Source: Legionella moravica DSM 19234 (GTDB taxonomy: Bacteria > Pseudomonadota > Gammaproteobacteria > Legionellales > Legionellaceae). From it: a stretch of 64,000 nucleotides of DNA. The notes beneath the pieces were generated by a model. It did not search any database, was not told the origin of the DNA, and saw only the letters and a program-made list of their open reading frames with translations. Below, one piece after another: positions 21,328 to 30,828 of this stretch; position 1 is the first letter of the stretch; each line of letters begins with the position of its first letter. The DNA lies in contig NZ_KE384002.1 of the NCBI RefSeq assembly GCF_000423305.1, forward strand, positions 132,915 to 196,914. The letters run 5' to 3'. The translations under genes were made by a program, and so were the position numbers.

Positions 21328-21472
21328 TCCCCTCATCCGCCGTCGGCACCTTCTCCCTGAGGGAGAAGGACATTTTAGCGAGATTTCGATAACATTTGGA
21401 ATTAAAGATTTAGCATTTCGTCAAGAAATACTTAGGGCTAATTGGAAGTGCCCGCCAGCGCGGGCACGACAG
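21326..21472 (-). repeat. Right 147-bp arm of the DUF559 element
   Basis: It is the inverted partner of 20616-20762. The stop codon of the disrupted DUF559 gene lies at the arm's inner border. Confidence 0.85.
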
Positions 21473-21494
21473 TTCTTTTTGTAATGTACGGAGT

Positions 21495-21995
21495 TTAAAT
21501 GATTAAAACTTTAGTTCCAGGGTTGGATTTTACCCAATTCGCTACATAGTCAATGTAATTATTCTTACCAACCGCAATACATCCACGAGTTGAGTAGGGC
21601 AAACCATTTAACCAGTTAAATCCTTTAGAGGATTGTGTTGGTCCGTGAATACCGACATCTCTTCCTGTAAAGCCCGCTGCAGCTTGCTTTGAAGTCGGAT
21701 AGAGAATGGGTATGAATATTTTGAATTGATTGGATTTTCTTGGATAGGCTAATCCGTATAAACCAACAGGTGTTTTATTATCCCCGGCTTTCTTTTTACC
21801 GATGCCTTTGTATCCTAAAGCTACTTTAAAGGTCTTAATTACTGAGCCGTGTTTACATATGTTTAATGTTCGCTTTGAGGTGTGTACATTGATTCCGTCT
21901 GATAAAGGACAGGTAGTATTACTGGCAAATAAAACCACAGGAAAAAGAACAGCGACCAATAAAGAAATTGCTTTAATTTTCATATAAATAGACAA
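21495..21995 (-). CDS. L,D-transpeptidase (YkuD domain), periplasmic
   Basis: This 166-residue protein has a signal peptide (about residues 5-24) and a YkuD domain. The catalytic motif appears as GIHGPTQ followed by YSTRGCIAV, with the His and the nucleophilic Cys. Family members form 3-3 peptidoglycan cross-links or attach lipoproteins, though some small ones act only as hydrolases. An internal Met (MKIKAIS, residue 5) may be the true start. It is next to the DUF559 element but oriented toward it. Confidence 0.85.
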   Translation of the reverse strand: MSIYMKIKAISLLVAVLFPVVLFASNTTCPLSDGINVHTSKRTLNICKHGSVIKTFKVALGYKGIGKKKAGDNKTPVGLYGLAYPRKSNQFKIFIPILYPTSKQAAAGFTGRDVGIHGPTQSSKGFNWLNGLPYSTRGCIAVGKNNYIDYVANWVKSNPGTKVLII

Positions 21996-22204
21996 AATTT
22001 ACTGTAATTGGTTGATAATTATTCCATATTTTTCGCTAAATTCATAGATCTGATTGACAAAATTTTCCACAATGAGCAACAGTGAGAGAATAGAATCGGA
22101 TCGAACTCCTTGATTTTTAGATAAATTTCAGCCAGGAGGGCGCTTCCTTCATTGAGTTGAATTGGTTTGAGGATAAAGCGCTCTCTTTAATTAGGCTGTT
22201 TCTG

Positions 22205-24052
22205 TCAGGATTCGCTGAATTCTTTTAGTACTTTAAGAAAATGATGCCCATAATGAGTGAGTTTGTGTTGGCCTACTCCTGATACATCAAGCAACTCTTC
22301 TGTGTTTTGCGGTTTTAGTTGCGTCATTTCGTGCAGGGTCGCATCACTGAAAATCATAAATGGAGGTTTATTTTCTTCATCTGCCAGTTTACGCCTTAAA
22401 CTTCGCAATACTTCAAATAAAGGACTGTTTTCTGGTTTAACAGAGCTGCGTTCCTTGTTTTTCTTTTTTGTGCCCTTAAGGTCATTATTGGGAATGGTCA
22501 AGGAGATCTGTTCTTGACCTTTTAACAGTGGTATCGCTTTTGGCGTCAGACGCAACACGTTAAAATGACTGATGTCCTGCAAACAATAATCCTTATGGAT
22601 CAGTTGCCAAGCCAGCTGTTTCCAGTAATTGGCTGATTTATCTTTTCCAATGCCGTAAGTGCTGAGTTGATCATGGCCAAATTGTTTGATTTTGTCTGTT
22701 ACAGCACCTCTTAGTACTTCTATGGTATGAGTTAATCCGTAATTTTGTTTTAGTCGATAGATGCAGGATAATAATTTCTGAGCATCTTCTGTCGCGTCGG
22801 CCATCTCAGGTGGATTATCACAGACATCACAGAACTTGCACTCGGTATCGCAAGGTTCGTCAAAATAACGCAAGAGAATCTGACGCCTGCAATGGGAGGC
22901 TTCCGCAAAGGCCAGCATGTGATTTAATTTACTGGTTTCCACTCTTCTTTGTTCGTCGAGGGGAGTATTGATTATCCAGGAGCGGAGCCTTGCGCTATCA
23001 GCGGCATCATAAAGGAGAAGGGCTCTGGCAGGTAAGCCATCACGACCAGCCCGGCCTGTTTCCTGATAATATCCTTCGATATTTTTAGGTAAATCATGAT
23101 GTACCACGAAGCGGACATTCGGTTTATCAATACCCATGCCAAAGGCAATCGTAGCAACAACAATATCAATACGATCATGTCGAAATAAAGTTTGTACCTC
23201 GCGTCGCTCGCTGTGAGCAAGGCCAGCGTGATAAGCCCGTGCCTTAAATCCCATATCCTGCAGTTTTTCTGCAAGCCGCTCCACGCTGTTCCGTGTACCG
23301 CAATAAATAATTCCGGATTGTTGCACTTCAGATTGCAAAAATTGATTCAATTGCTTCGCTGGATTAATTTTAGGAACTACTTTGTAATGAATATTAGGTC
23401 GATTAAAGGAAGCGACGTATTTTTTTGGATTGTAATTTAATTTTACAACAATGTCTTCGCGGGTTTGTTTATCGGCAGTTGCGGTTAACGCAATCATAGG
23501 CACATTTGGAAAATGGGTTTTTAATAGCCCTAGTGCTGCGTATTCGGGTCTGAAATCATGTCCCCATTGAGAAACGCAATGTGCCTCATCAATAGCGAAC
23601 AGAGCGATTTGGCATTCTTCCAGACGCTCTAAAAAAGACGTGCTGATCAGTCGTTCGGGTGCGATATACAATAAATCCAGTTCATCATTGTGTAATTGTG
23701 CCAGCACTTTTCTGGCTTCTTCACTGGATAAGGACGAGTTATAATAGGCCGCATTAATGCCTTGTAATCTAAGGGCCGCGACTTGATCTTCCATTAATGC
23801 AATCAAGGGAGAGACAACAATACCCACTCCAGGCCTTACTATTGAGGGTATCTGATAGCACAGAGATTTACCCCCTCCAGTCGGCATGAGAACGAGTACA
23901 TCTACCCCGGAAATAACATCATTGATTATTTCTTCCTGAGGTGTTCTAAAAGAATCAAAACCGAAATAATCTTTTAGTACGGTAAGGGCATTTTTATTTG
24001 TTACTGTCGGTTGCGCTATTTGTCCCATGTGATTATTCTTGTTGTAGTTCAC
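22205..24052 (-). CDS. recQ: ATP-dependent DNA helicase RecQ
   Basis: RecQ unwinds DNA 3' to 5' in recombination and fork repair. The 615 residues contain the helicase motifs MPTGGGKS (Walker A), DEAH ([17 protein letters not shown]), QxxGRAGRDG (motif VI), a zinc-binding segment ([24 protein letters not shown]), the winged-helix RQC region and a C-terminal HRDC domain (about 525-610). The usual start may be the first or a Met eight residues later. It is a single-gene unit. Confidence 0.96.
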   Translation of the reverse strand: MNYNKNNHMGQIAQPTVTNKNALTVLKDYFGFDSFRTPQEEIINDVISGVDVLVLMPTGGGKSLCYQIPSIVRPGVGIVVSPLIALMEDQVAALRLQGINAAYYNSSLSSEEARKVLAQLHNDELDLLYIAPERLISTSFLERLEECQIALFAIDEAHCVSQWGHDFRPEYAALGLLKTHFPNVPMIALTATADKQTREDIVVKLNYNPKKYVASFNRPNIHYKVVPKINPAKQLNQFLQSEVQQSGIIYCGTRNSVERLAEKLQDMGFKARAYHAGLAHSERREVQTLFRHDRIDIVVATIAFGMGIDKPNVRFVVHHDLPKNIEGYYQETGRAGRDGLPARALLLYDAADSARLRSWIINTPLDEQRRVETSKLNHMLAFAEASHCRRQILLRYFDEPCDTECKFCDVCDNPPEMADATEDAQKLLSCIYRLKQNYGLTHTIEVLRGAVTDKIKQFGHDQLSTYGIGKDKSANYWKQLAWQLIHKDYCLQDISHFNVLRLTPKAIPLLKGQEQISLTIPNNDLKGTKKKNKERSSVKPENSPLFEVLRSLRRKLADEENKPPFMIFSDATLHEMTQLKPQNTEELLDVSGVGQHKLTHYGHHFLKVLKEFSES

Positions 24053-24199
24053 AGGCGCTAAAAATTCGCAATAATAACATCTTTTAAGCTGTAAACAGAG
24101 CTGTTTAGCAAGAACTTGAAATTTTATGGGCTAAGTCCCGGAATTTTTTACAAAATTTAGTGCCGTAATCGCTTCAGTAGATTAAACTCATTCAGGTTT

Positions 24200-24214
24200 A
24201 TACCCGGTGGGTAT
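24200..24214 (+). promoter_or_regulatory. 15-bp palindrome upstream of the acyl-CoA dehydrogenase operon
   Basis: ATACCC and GGGTAT flank a GGT centre at 24200-24214, 36 bp before the operon start. Position and symmetry fit an operator for a repressor of the fatty-acid or branched-chain degradation type, but the regulator is unknown. Confidence 0.45.
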
Positions 24215-24250
24215 ATAGGGTGTTAAAAACAAACTTTCTAAGGATGGTCT

Positions 24251-25405
24251 ATGAATTTTGAATTCACCGCTGAACATCAGGCGTTTCGTCAGATGGCATC
24301 AGATTTTGCCCAAAATAAATTGGCTCCCATGGCTGATCATTGGGATGAGCACAGCCACTTTCCAACCGATATTTTACGAGAAGCAGCAGCATTAGGGATG
24401 GCGGGCATGGTGGCACGCGAGGATATTGGTGGTGCGCAACTGACTCGCCTGGATGCGTCCTTGATATTTGAACAATTGGCAACCGGCTGCATCACCACCA
24501 GTGCATATCTTTCCATTCACAACATGGTTACTTCATTGGTTGATCGCTATGCTGACGACTCACTACGTTCCAACTGGGGGCCTAAATTAACTTCGATGGA
24601 AGTGATTTCCAGTTATTGCCTGACTGAACCAGAATCAGGATCAGACGCGGCTTCTTTAAAAACCAGAGCTGTACGAGAAGGGGATTATTATATCCTTAAT
24701 GGCGCAAAGGCTTTTATTTCCGGTGCGAGTGTGAGCGATGTTTATTTATGCATGGTTCGCACAGGAGATGAATCGCATCATGGGATCAGTTGTTTGTTAA
24801 TAGAAAAAAATACACCGGGTTTCACTTTTGGTAAACTGGAAAAGAAAATGGGTTGGCGCAGTCAACCAACGTGTATGATCTATTTTGAAAATTGTCGTGT
24901 ACCGGTCTCCAATCGGGTTGGTGAAGAAGGTATGGGCTTCAAAATTGCTCTTAATGCATTAAATGGCGGGCGGGTGAACATTGCCTCATGTTCACTGGGG
25001 GGCGCACTGGCTTGTTTACGATTAACTCAAGCCTATCTTCATGAACGCAAACAATTTGGTAAATCATTAACTAAAATGCAGGCTTTGAGGTTTTATTTTG
25101 CCGATATGTTAACTGATTATGAGGCAGCACGGTTAATGGTCTACAGAGCTGCAACGGCTATGGATAACAATGATGCCAATGCGCCAATGTATTGTGCGAT
25201 GGCCAAACGTCTTGCCACTGATGTTGCTTTCCGGATTAGTGATAAAGCCATGCAATTGCATGGTGGATATGGTTATTTACGCGATTATCAGATCGAGCGA
25301 ATCTTCAGAGATTTAAGAGTACACCAGATTCTTGAAGGCACTAATGAGATCATGCGCGAAATTATTGCCAAAGCCAGTTTGGATGAAGAATTTTTTATTG
25401 ATTAG
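24251..25405 (+). CDS. Acyl-CoA dehydrogenase, isobutyryl-CoA type
   Basis: This is a 384-residue FAD acyl-CoA dehydrogenase. It shows the family signatures SYCLTEPESGSDAAS, MGWRSQPTCMIYFENCRVP and the C-terminal QLHGGYGYLRDYQIERIFRDLRVHQILEGTNEIMR with the catalytic Glu in EGTNE. Its neighbours, an enoyl-CoA hydratase and a 3-hydroxyisobutyryl-CoA hydrolase, point to valine degradation, converting isobutyryl-CoA to methacrylyl-CoA. Similar enzymes also use short straight chains, so the substrate is an inference. A palindrome 36 bp upstream may control it. Confidence 0.88.
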   Translation: MNFEFTAEHQAFRQMASDFAQNKLAPMADHWDEHSHFPTDILREAAALGMAGMVAREDIGGAQLTRLDASLIFEQLATGCITTSAYLSIHNMVTSLVDRYADDSLRSNWGPKLTSMEVISSYCLTEPESGSDAASLKTRAVREGDYYILNGAKAFISGASVSDVYLCMVRTGDESHHGISCLLIEKNTPGFTFGKLEKKMGWRSQPTCMIYFENCRVPVSNRVGEEGMGFKIALNALNGGRVNIASCSLGGALACLRLTQAYLHERKQFGKSLTKMQALRFYFADMLTDYEAARLMVYRAATAMDNNDANAPMYCAMAKRLATDVAFRISDKAMQLHGGYGYLRDYQIERIFRDLRVHQILEGTNEIMREIIAKASLDEEFFID

Positions 25406-25426
25406 GATTTTATCAGGAGTTTGTTA

Positions 25427-26203
25427 ATGAATTTAATTGAACAAGAATTGGATGCAAATGGAATTTTAACATTAACCTTAAACAGACCAGAAAAACTGAA
25501 TGCATTAAGTACCGAAGTTTTAGATGCTCTGGCTGGATTGTTTCGCTCCGCAAAAGCAAATCCAAAAGTTAAGGCATTAATGATAACTGGCAATGGCAAA
25601 GCATTTTGTGCTGGCGCTGATATTAATCGACTGGCCGAATGTACAGCGCAGACTGGATATGAGTTTGCCTGTCACGGTCAGGAAGTGTTTCGTTTGTTGG
25701 AGAATATGGGTAAGCCTTCTCTGGCGGCGATTAATGGATTTGCGTTTGGCGGTGGTTGTGAACTGGCTATTTCGGCAACGATGCGCATTGCATCAACCAA
25801 AGCGATGTTTGGCCAGCCAGAGGTCAAACTGGGAGTTATTCCTGGATACGGTGGTACTCAGAGATTAGCTCGTCTTGTTGGTAAGGGTCGTGCTATGGAT
25901 TTGTGTCTGACTGGGCGATTTATTAATGCTGAAACCGCTTTGAACTGGGGCCTGGTCTCCGAAGTGACAGAGCCTGAACATTTATTGGAACAGGGAAAGA
26001 CGATATTAAAGGGCATTTTAAGCATGGCTCCTCTGGCTATAACTGGCGTGATGGAAGTCATTGATCATGGCTATGATTTACCCCTTCAGGAAGCATTACA
26101 TCTGGAAGCCATTCATTTTGCCAAGGTTTGCGCTACTGCCGATAAAAAAGAGGGAGTAGAAGCGTTTTTAGGTAAGCGTGCTGCTGCCTTTAAGGGAGAA
26201 TAA
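25427..26203 (+). CDS. Enoyl-CoA hydratase
   Basis: This 258-residue crotonase-family hydratase uses the ATG at 25427, which has AGGAG seven bases upstream; a TTG two codons earlier is less likely. It has the oxyanion segment KAFCAGADI and both catalytic glutamates (GGGCELAI and GQPEVKLGVIPGYGGTQRL). In this operon it would hydrate methacrylyl-CoA to 3-hydroxyisobutyryl-CoA. Its stop overlaps the next start. Confidence 0.9.
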   Translation: MNLIEQELDANGILTLTLNRPEKLNALSTEVLDALAGLFRSAKANPKVKALMITGNGKAFCAGADINRLAECTAQTGYEFACHGQEVFRLLENMGKPSLAAINGFAFGGGCELAISATMRIASTKAMFGQPEVKLGVIPGYGGTQRLARLVGKGRAMDLCLTGRFINAETALNWGLVSEVTEPEHLLEQGKTILKGILSMAPLAITGVMEVIDHGYDLPLQEALHLEAIHFAKVCATADKKEGVEAFLGKRAAAFKGE

Positions 26204-27264
26204 TGATGCTCGAAGAGATACTCTTTGCACAGGAAGGACAAATAGGATTAATTACTTTAAACAGAGCAAGTGCATTAAATGCTCTTTCCTTAACCATGAT
26301 TTTGGCCATGCAAAAACAATTGGAGATTTGGAAGGAGGATAACTCCATAAAGGCAGTAGTCGTTCGAGCCGTTCCCGGGAATGCATTTTGCGCGGGGGGT
26401 GATGTGCGCTGGCTCTATAACTCAGGACGAAGTACCGAGTCAGAGCAAATGCAGTTCTTCTGGCACGAGTACAGGCTCAATCATTTCATTCATCACTATG
26501 GTAAGCCGTATATTGCGTTAATGGATGGAATCACTATGGGCGGTGGTGTTGGAATTTCCTTACATGGTAGTCATCCCGTTGCCAGCGAGCAATTTGTTTT
26601 TGCCATGCCTGAGACCGGTATAGGATTTTTCCCTGATATAGGTGCCAGTCATTTATTAACACGCTGTCCTGGTTCTCTGGGTATATATCTGGGATTAACG
26701 GGGAACCGAATAGGTGCTTTGGATGCATTAAATGCTGGTTTAATTAAGTATCGTGTTTCTTCCAGACAAATGGGGGCATTAACCGAGGCTTTAATATCTA
26801 CCGATTTATCAGAAGATCCATATGACAAAGTCGATCGTTGCATTCAAAAATATTCTCAATCCGATTTGCAGCATGAGGTCAGTCAGATTAAGCCCTTAAT
26901 CAATGTGTGTTTTTCTAAACCAACTGTCGAACTGATCCTGGAGGCTTTGCGTGGTTGTGATGGCATATGGGCAGAAGGTGTTCACAATACTCTGGAGCAA
27001 AAATCCCCATTAAGTCTTAAAGTAACCCTCGCTCAGTTACACAAGGCAAAAGGTTTGTCTTTAGCTGAATGTTTGAAAATGGACTTTGATTTGGTTGCGC
27101 ACTTCATGAGCGACAGAGATTTTTATGAGGGAGTCCGTTCCTTGTTGATCATCAAGGATAAAAAACCGAACTGGAAACCAGCCAGTTTGGATTTGGTAAC
27201 AGACAGTATGGTTGTGAATTACTTTGAGCGCTTTCACTCCGGTTTGGAATTGATTGTTATTTAG
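26203..27264 (+). CDS. 3-hydroxyisobutyryl-CoA hydrolase
   Basis: This crotonase-fold protein of 353 residues matches HIBCH: GNAFCAGGDVRWLY, the ITMGGGVGISLHG segment and AMPETGIGFFPDIGASHLL with the conserved Glu. HIBCH releases 3-hydroxyisobutyrate and CoA in valine breakdown. The start is ATGATG overlapping the preceding TAA, with GGGAGA upstream; either ATG could be used. It is the last gene of the operon, closed by a terminator at 27286. Confidence 0.9.
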   Translation: MMLEEILFAQEGQIGLITLNRASALNALSLTMILAMQKQLEIWKEDNSIKAVVVRAVPGNAFCAGGDVRWLYNSGRSTESEQMQFFWHEYRLNHFIHHYGKPYIALMDGITMGGGVGISLHGSHPVASEQFVFAMPETGIGFFPDIGASHLLTRCPGSLGIYLGLTGNRIGALDALNAGLIKYRVSSRQMGALTEALISTDLSEDPYDKVDRCIQKYSQSDLQHEVSQIKPLINVCFSKPTVELILEALRGCDGIWAEGVHNTLEQKSPLSLKVTLAQLHKAKGLSLAECLKMDFDLVAHFMSDRDFYEGVRSLLIIKDKKPNWKPASLDLVTDSMVVNYFERFHSGLELIVI

Positions 27265-27285
27265 TGCTTAACCATACAGAAGATG

Positions 27286-27317
27286 GGCTCGACTTTTTAG
27301 GGCGAGCCACTTTTTTC
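27286..27317 (+). terminator. Terminator of the acyl-CoA operon
   Basis: GGCTCG (27286-27291) pairs with CGAGCC (27303-27308), followed by AC and a T6 run. It lies 22 bp after the operon's last stop codon, between convergent genes. Confidence 0.85.
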
Positions 27318-27325
27318 GGATAGAT

Positions 27326-28195
27326 TCAGGCTCCCTGCACCAGGCAGCGATGATTTTCGTATCGATTGCAATGGTGAGCAAAATGGTATTTTAGGCCTGA
27401 CACAAAGATTTTTTCACCTTGTTCCATTAGGAAAATGAGCTCTGGCTGCAGTTCTGCATAGTTAGAATCTCTTAAAACAGCTTTATAAATCGGTCCAGCA
27501 TGAGGAAATAACCATCTATCCAGAAACGGCAGAATTTTTTCAGGATCGTTGGAATAAAAATTCTGATTAATATCAGTAAATAACTTTTTCGTCATTTCAT
27601 AATTGTTTTTAAAGTAGAAATTACTGCGATCCTGCCTGTATTCTATAAAAGGAGGATTCTTGGGGTTTTTCTTCATACCTGCTGAAACATTAAGTGCCAC
27701 TACAAGTCCTTTGGCTGATTCAATATTTAATTGAGTGCCCAGAAAATCAGATCCATTATTCGCGGACAGATAGGATTTCAAGTAGTTTACCGCCTCATCA
27801 TTCACGGGATCAAAATAGCTGTTGATTTGGAAGTTGATTGCAAAATTTGTGTTCGGATTATAGGTACAACTGAAATAAGTCTGGTAAGAAAATTTATCCG
27901 AAGTGATATAATGTACAATTCGTTCTTCAATAGCTTCATTGACTTGATCACAGGTCAATTGTTGGTTTTCCATGCTTACCGACATCCGAATAATTTGAGT
28001 TGGGTAATCCATGCTGCGCGTAAACGATTGGAGTTGGTTCAGACGTTCCGTGCTATTGGAGTATGTTTTTTGTATGGAGTTTTTAGATAATAGAGGATTG
28101 TGATCCAATATCAGCGTATCGGATGGATGTTCTGAATGACTGAACGAACATAAGGGAATCAAAACAAGAGGAGCAATAAAGTAGTTACGTCTCAT
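27326..28195 (-). CDS. Exported protein of unknown function
   Basis: I recognise no family. The 289-residue protein has a signal peptide (about residues 1-20, RRNYFIAPLVLIPLCSFSHS). The mature region contains several cysteines (for example QQLTCDQVNEAIEER, YFSCTYNPNT, HHCNRYENHRCLVQ) that could form disulfides. It is likely periplasmic or secreted. It is a single-gene unit, convergent with the valine operon. Confidence 0.65.
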   Translation of the reverse strand: MRRNYFIAPLVLIPLCSFSHSEHPSDTLILDHNPLLSKNSIQKTYSNSTERLNQLQSFTRSMDYPTQIIRMSVSMENQQLTCDQVNEAIEERIVHYITSDKFSYQTYFSCTYNPNTNFAINFQINSYFDPVNDEAVNYLKSYLSANNGSDFLGTQLNIESAKGLVVALNVSAGMKKNPKNPPFIEYRQDRSNFYFKNNYEMTKKLFTDINQNFYSNDPEKILPFLDRWLFPHAGPIYKAVLRDSNYAELQPELIFLMEQGEKIFVSGLKYHFAHHCNRYENHRCLVQGA

Positions 28196-28558
28196 GGCAA
28201 ACTCCTTATTTTTTTAAATTAAATCCTTTAATTTAAGGTACCCATGTCAATGTGGAACAAATTCGAGAAAACCAACTGGACTTAGGAACAACGCGTTATC
28301 GCTTCGTTAAAAGGAATTTTTGCCTTGATCTTTGGGATGTTCATTAGTCCTGGCTTAATCAATTTGGTCGTATTTTTGAAAGGCCCTTTTTTGAGTATAC
28401 ATGAATGTAATTAATTCGCTACAAGGCCCAGAATTGAATTCGAGATGATTTTTATGATTTTTTATCCCAAAATGGGTATAAATCGACGAAAAAATTGTTA
28501 GTTTGATGCATTTCCCTTAGAATTCATCTCATTATTAAATCATTTACCAGAGAGCTTT
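28196..28558. other. Gene-free stretch before prfC
   Basis: This divergent region between the exported-protein gene and prfC should hold both promoters. I see AT-rich DNA without a convincing ORF, RNA or repeat. Confidence 0.4.
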
Positions 28559-30139
28559 ATGTCTGATTTTTATCAAGACTTTAATAAGAGAAGAACGTTT
28601 GCCATTATTTCTCACCCTGACGCGGGTAAAACCACCGTAACTGAAAAACTGTTGTTATTCGGGGGTGCTATTCAGTTGGCGGGTACAGTTAAAGGCCGGA
28701 AGGCAGACCGGCATGCAACTTCTGACTGGATGGAAATGGAAAAGGAGCGTGGTATTTCCATTACTACTTCGGTAATGCAGTTTGTGCATAATGACCATGT
28801 AATGAATTTACTGGATACTCCCGGACATGAGGACTTTTCAGAAGATACTTATCGCACCTTGACTGCTGTAGATTCTGCTTTAATGGTAATTGACGTTGCC
28901 AAAGGGGTAGAAGACAGAACAGTGAAACTGATGGAGGTATGTCGCCTTCGTGATACTCCCATCATGACGTTTATCAATAAATTAGACCGTGAAGGACGAG
29001 AACCTATTGATTTACTCGATGAAGTCGAATCTGTACTAGGAATTCAGTGTGCGCCTATTACCTGGCCAGTAGGTATGGGTAAACGTTTTAAAGGCATTTA
29101 TCATCGCTATGAAGATACCGTATATCTTTACCAGCACGGTAAAAATGCTCAAAAACAGGAAGCCGTTCAAATTAAAGGTCTGGATAATCCTCAATTGGAT
29201 GAATTGCTGGGCGACAGTGCGCAGGAACTTCGTGATGAAATTGAGTTGGTAAAAGGGGCATCACACGAGTTTAACTTGGATGCTTATTTGGCAGGCAAAA
29301 TGACTCCGGTTTATTTTGGTTCCGCAATCAACAATTTTGGTATTAAAGAACTATTAGACGATTTTGTCCAATACGCCCCAGGCCCTCAACCCAGAGCAAC
29401 AAATGAGCGCATCGTTAATCCTGATGAAGAGGCATTTAGCGGCTTTGTTTTTAAAATTCAAGCCAACATGGATCCCAAACATCGAGATAGAATCGCATTT
29501 GTACGTATTTGTTCCGGAGCATATAAAAAAGGGATGAAGCTGAGTCATTTACGTATTGGCAAAGAGGTGCAAATTGCTAATGCTTTAACTTTTATGGCGG
29601 GTGACCGTTCGCATACTGAAATTGCTTTGGCAGGGGATATTATTGGTTTGCATAATCATGGAACCATTAGGATAGGTGATACTTTTACTCAAGGCGAGCA
29701 ACTAAAATTCACTGGAATTCCTAATTTTGCCCCGGAGCTATTCCGTTTGGTTCGTTTAAAAGATCCACTGAAGAGTAAAGCGCTATTGAAGGGGTTAATT
29801 GAGTTATCTGAAGAAGGAGCGACCCAGGTATTCAGACCCTTAAATAGTAACCAACTCATTCTTGGAGCAGTCGGGATTTTGCAGTTTGATGTAGTAGCCC
29901 ACAGACTTAAGAATGAATACAAGGTGGATTGCATTTATGAATCAGTTAGCGTGACTTGTGCTCGCTGGGTATACGCAGATGACGACAAGGCGATGAGTGA
30001 ATTCCGTGACAAAGCCTATGATTATTTGGCTTTAGATGGCAGTGATACCTTGATGTATCTCGCACCTACCAGGGTGAATTTAACTATGGCCGAAGAACGA
30101 TATCCCAAGATTAAGTTCCGAGCGACAAGAGAGCATTAA
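28559..30139 (+). CDS. prfC: Peptide chain release factor 3
   Basis: RF3 is the GTPase that recycles RF1 and RF2 from the ribosome after termination. The 526-residue length is standard. G1 is [17 protein letters not shown]3 is [16 protein letters not shown] and G4 is [10 protein letters not shown]. The 40-residue lead region matches the RF3 class and not EF-G. It is a single gene with an AGAG-type ribosome site. Confidence 0.97.
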   Translation: MSDFYQDFNKRRTFAIISHPDAGKTTVTEKLLLFGGAIQLAGTVKGRKADRHATSDWMEMEKERGISITTSVMQFVHNDHVMNLLDTPGHEDFSEDTYRTLTAVDSALMVIDVAKGVEDRTVKLMEVCRLRDTPIMTFINKLDREGREPIDLLDEVESVLGIQCAPITWPVGMGKRFKGIYHRYEDTVYLYQHGKNAQKQEAVQIKGLDNPQLDELLGDSAQELRDEIELVKGASHEFNLDAYLAGKMTPVYFGSAINNFGIKELLDDFVQYAPGPQPRATNERIVNPDEEAFSGFVFKIQANMDPKHRDRIAFVRICSGAYKKGMKLSHLRIGKEVQIANALTFMAGDRSHTEIALAGDIIGLHNHGTIRIGDTFTQGEQLKFTGIPNFAPELFRLVRLKDPLKSKALLKGLIELSEEGATQVFRPLNSNQLILGAVGILQFDVVAHRLKNEYKVDCIYESVSVTCARWVYADDDKAMSEFRDKAYDYLALDGSDTLMYLAPTRVNLTMAEERYPKIKFRATREH

Positions 30140-30265
30140 AATTGATGCACTCCGGGGCTTGTTCGCTTGGTATATCATTTTGGTAGGATGTCTTCAGGCT
30201 TTTTGATGATTCTGCATCAATCAGGGTCTCATACGGATTGAATGATGAGCTTGGACGGGATAATA

Positions 30266-30294
30266 ACCTGTATCTACTCCATGTAGATGCAGGT
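30266..30294. other. 12-bp stem hairpin downstream of prfC
   Basis: ACCTGTATCTAC (30266-30277) pairs with GTAGATGCAGGT (30283-30294), including one G-T pair, around a TCCAT loop. It lacks a T run on either side. It sits between the convergent prfC and the small exported-protein gene and may be an inefficient terminator. Confidence 0.5.
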
Positions 30295-30323
30295 CATTTG
30301 ACCTAAGCAGGTCTGTTTTCATG

Positions 30324-30707
30324 CTAGGTCGTGCAATTGGCAATAACTTTATGCTGCCCTAAATTGGTTATTCTGACTTTTGCTCCTGACTCGGCACTGA
30401 TTTTCAACGTGTCGCCTTGATGAACTGTAACCTGCATGGAAGCACCTTTGGTTAGTGTGACATCGTTTACTTTTCCTTGTTTGGCTAAAGCTTCCGCAAA
30501 CAATACATTACTCTCATCTTGGGTAATAATTTTACATTTGGCTTCTATATCCCAATACAGGTAATTAATAAATACCTGAGGTTCATTGGGCATTAATTCA
30601 TAATCTATTGTCATGCTCGGTTGAAGGGTATTCGTTACAACTGAATGGGCACTCGTACTGATTAATGTGACTGCGCATAATAAGGAAAAGCCGATTTTTC
30701 GTAGCAT
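30324..30707 (-). CDS. Small exported protein of unknown function
   Basis: This 127-residue product has a signal peptide (residues 1-23, LCAVTLISTSAHS) and a likely all-beta mature domain (QVTVHQGDTLKISAESGAKVRITNLG). Two cysteines (EAKCKIIT and VIANCTT) could be a disulfide. I recognise no family. Confidence 0.65.
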   Translation of the reverse strand: MLRKIGFSLLCAVTLISTSAHSVVTNTLQPSMTIDYELMPNEPQVFINYLYWDIEAKCKIITQDESNVLFAEALAKQGKVNDVTLTKGASMQVTVHQGDTLKISAESGAKVRITNLGQHKVIANCTT

Positions 30708-30828
30708 AGATATCTCCAGTGTGAAAAATTAACAGGCTAAGATACATTTAAATTGTTTCCTTGGCAAATTTAAAAGCATTTGCGCAGAGTCGCCGGGATC
30801 CCACCCCAAGTATGTTCAATTTTTTAGG

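Larger units (their letters stand above)
20597..21491. mobile_element. 895-bp inverted-repeat element carrying a DUF559 gene
   Basis: The two ends are long inverted repeats. Arms 20616-20762 and 21326-21472 (147 bp each) pair with only about five mismatches and no gaps, and weaker pairing continues outward to 20597 and 21491 (ends CTGTACA and CCGTACA as read inward). The outer part, including a GCCCGC...GCGGGC palindrome, matches the ends of two smaller elements at 35679-35955 and 41095-41361. Between the arms is one gene fragment of the DUF559 family. No transposase gene is present. I infer a non-autonomous or unusual mobile unit; a target duplication is not clear. Confidence 0.65.
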
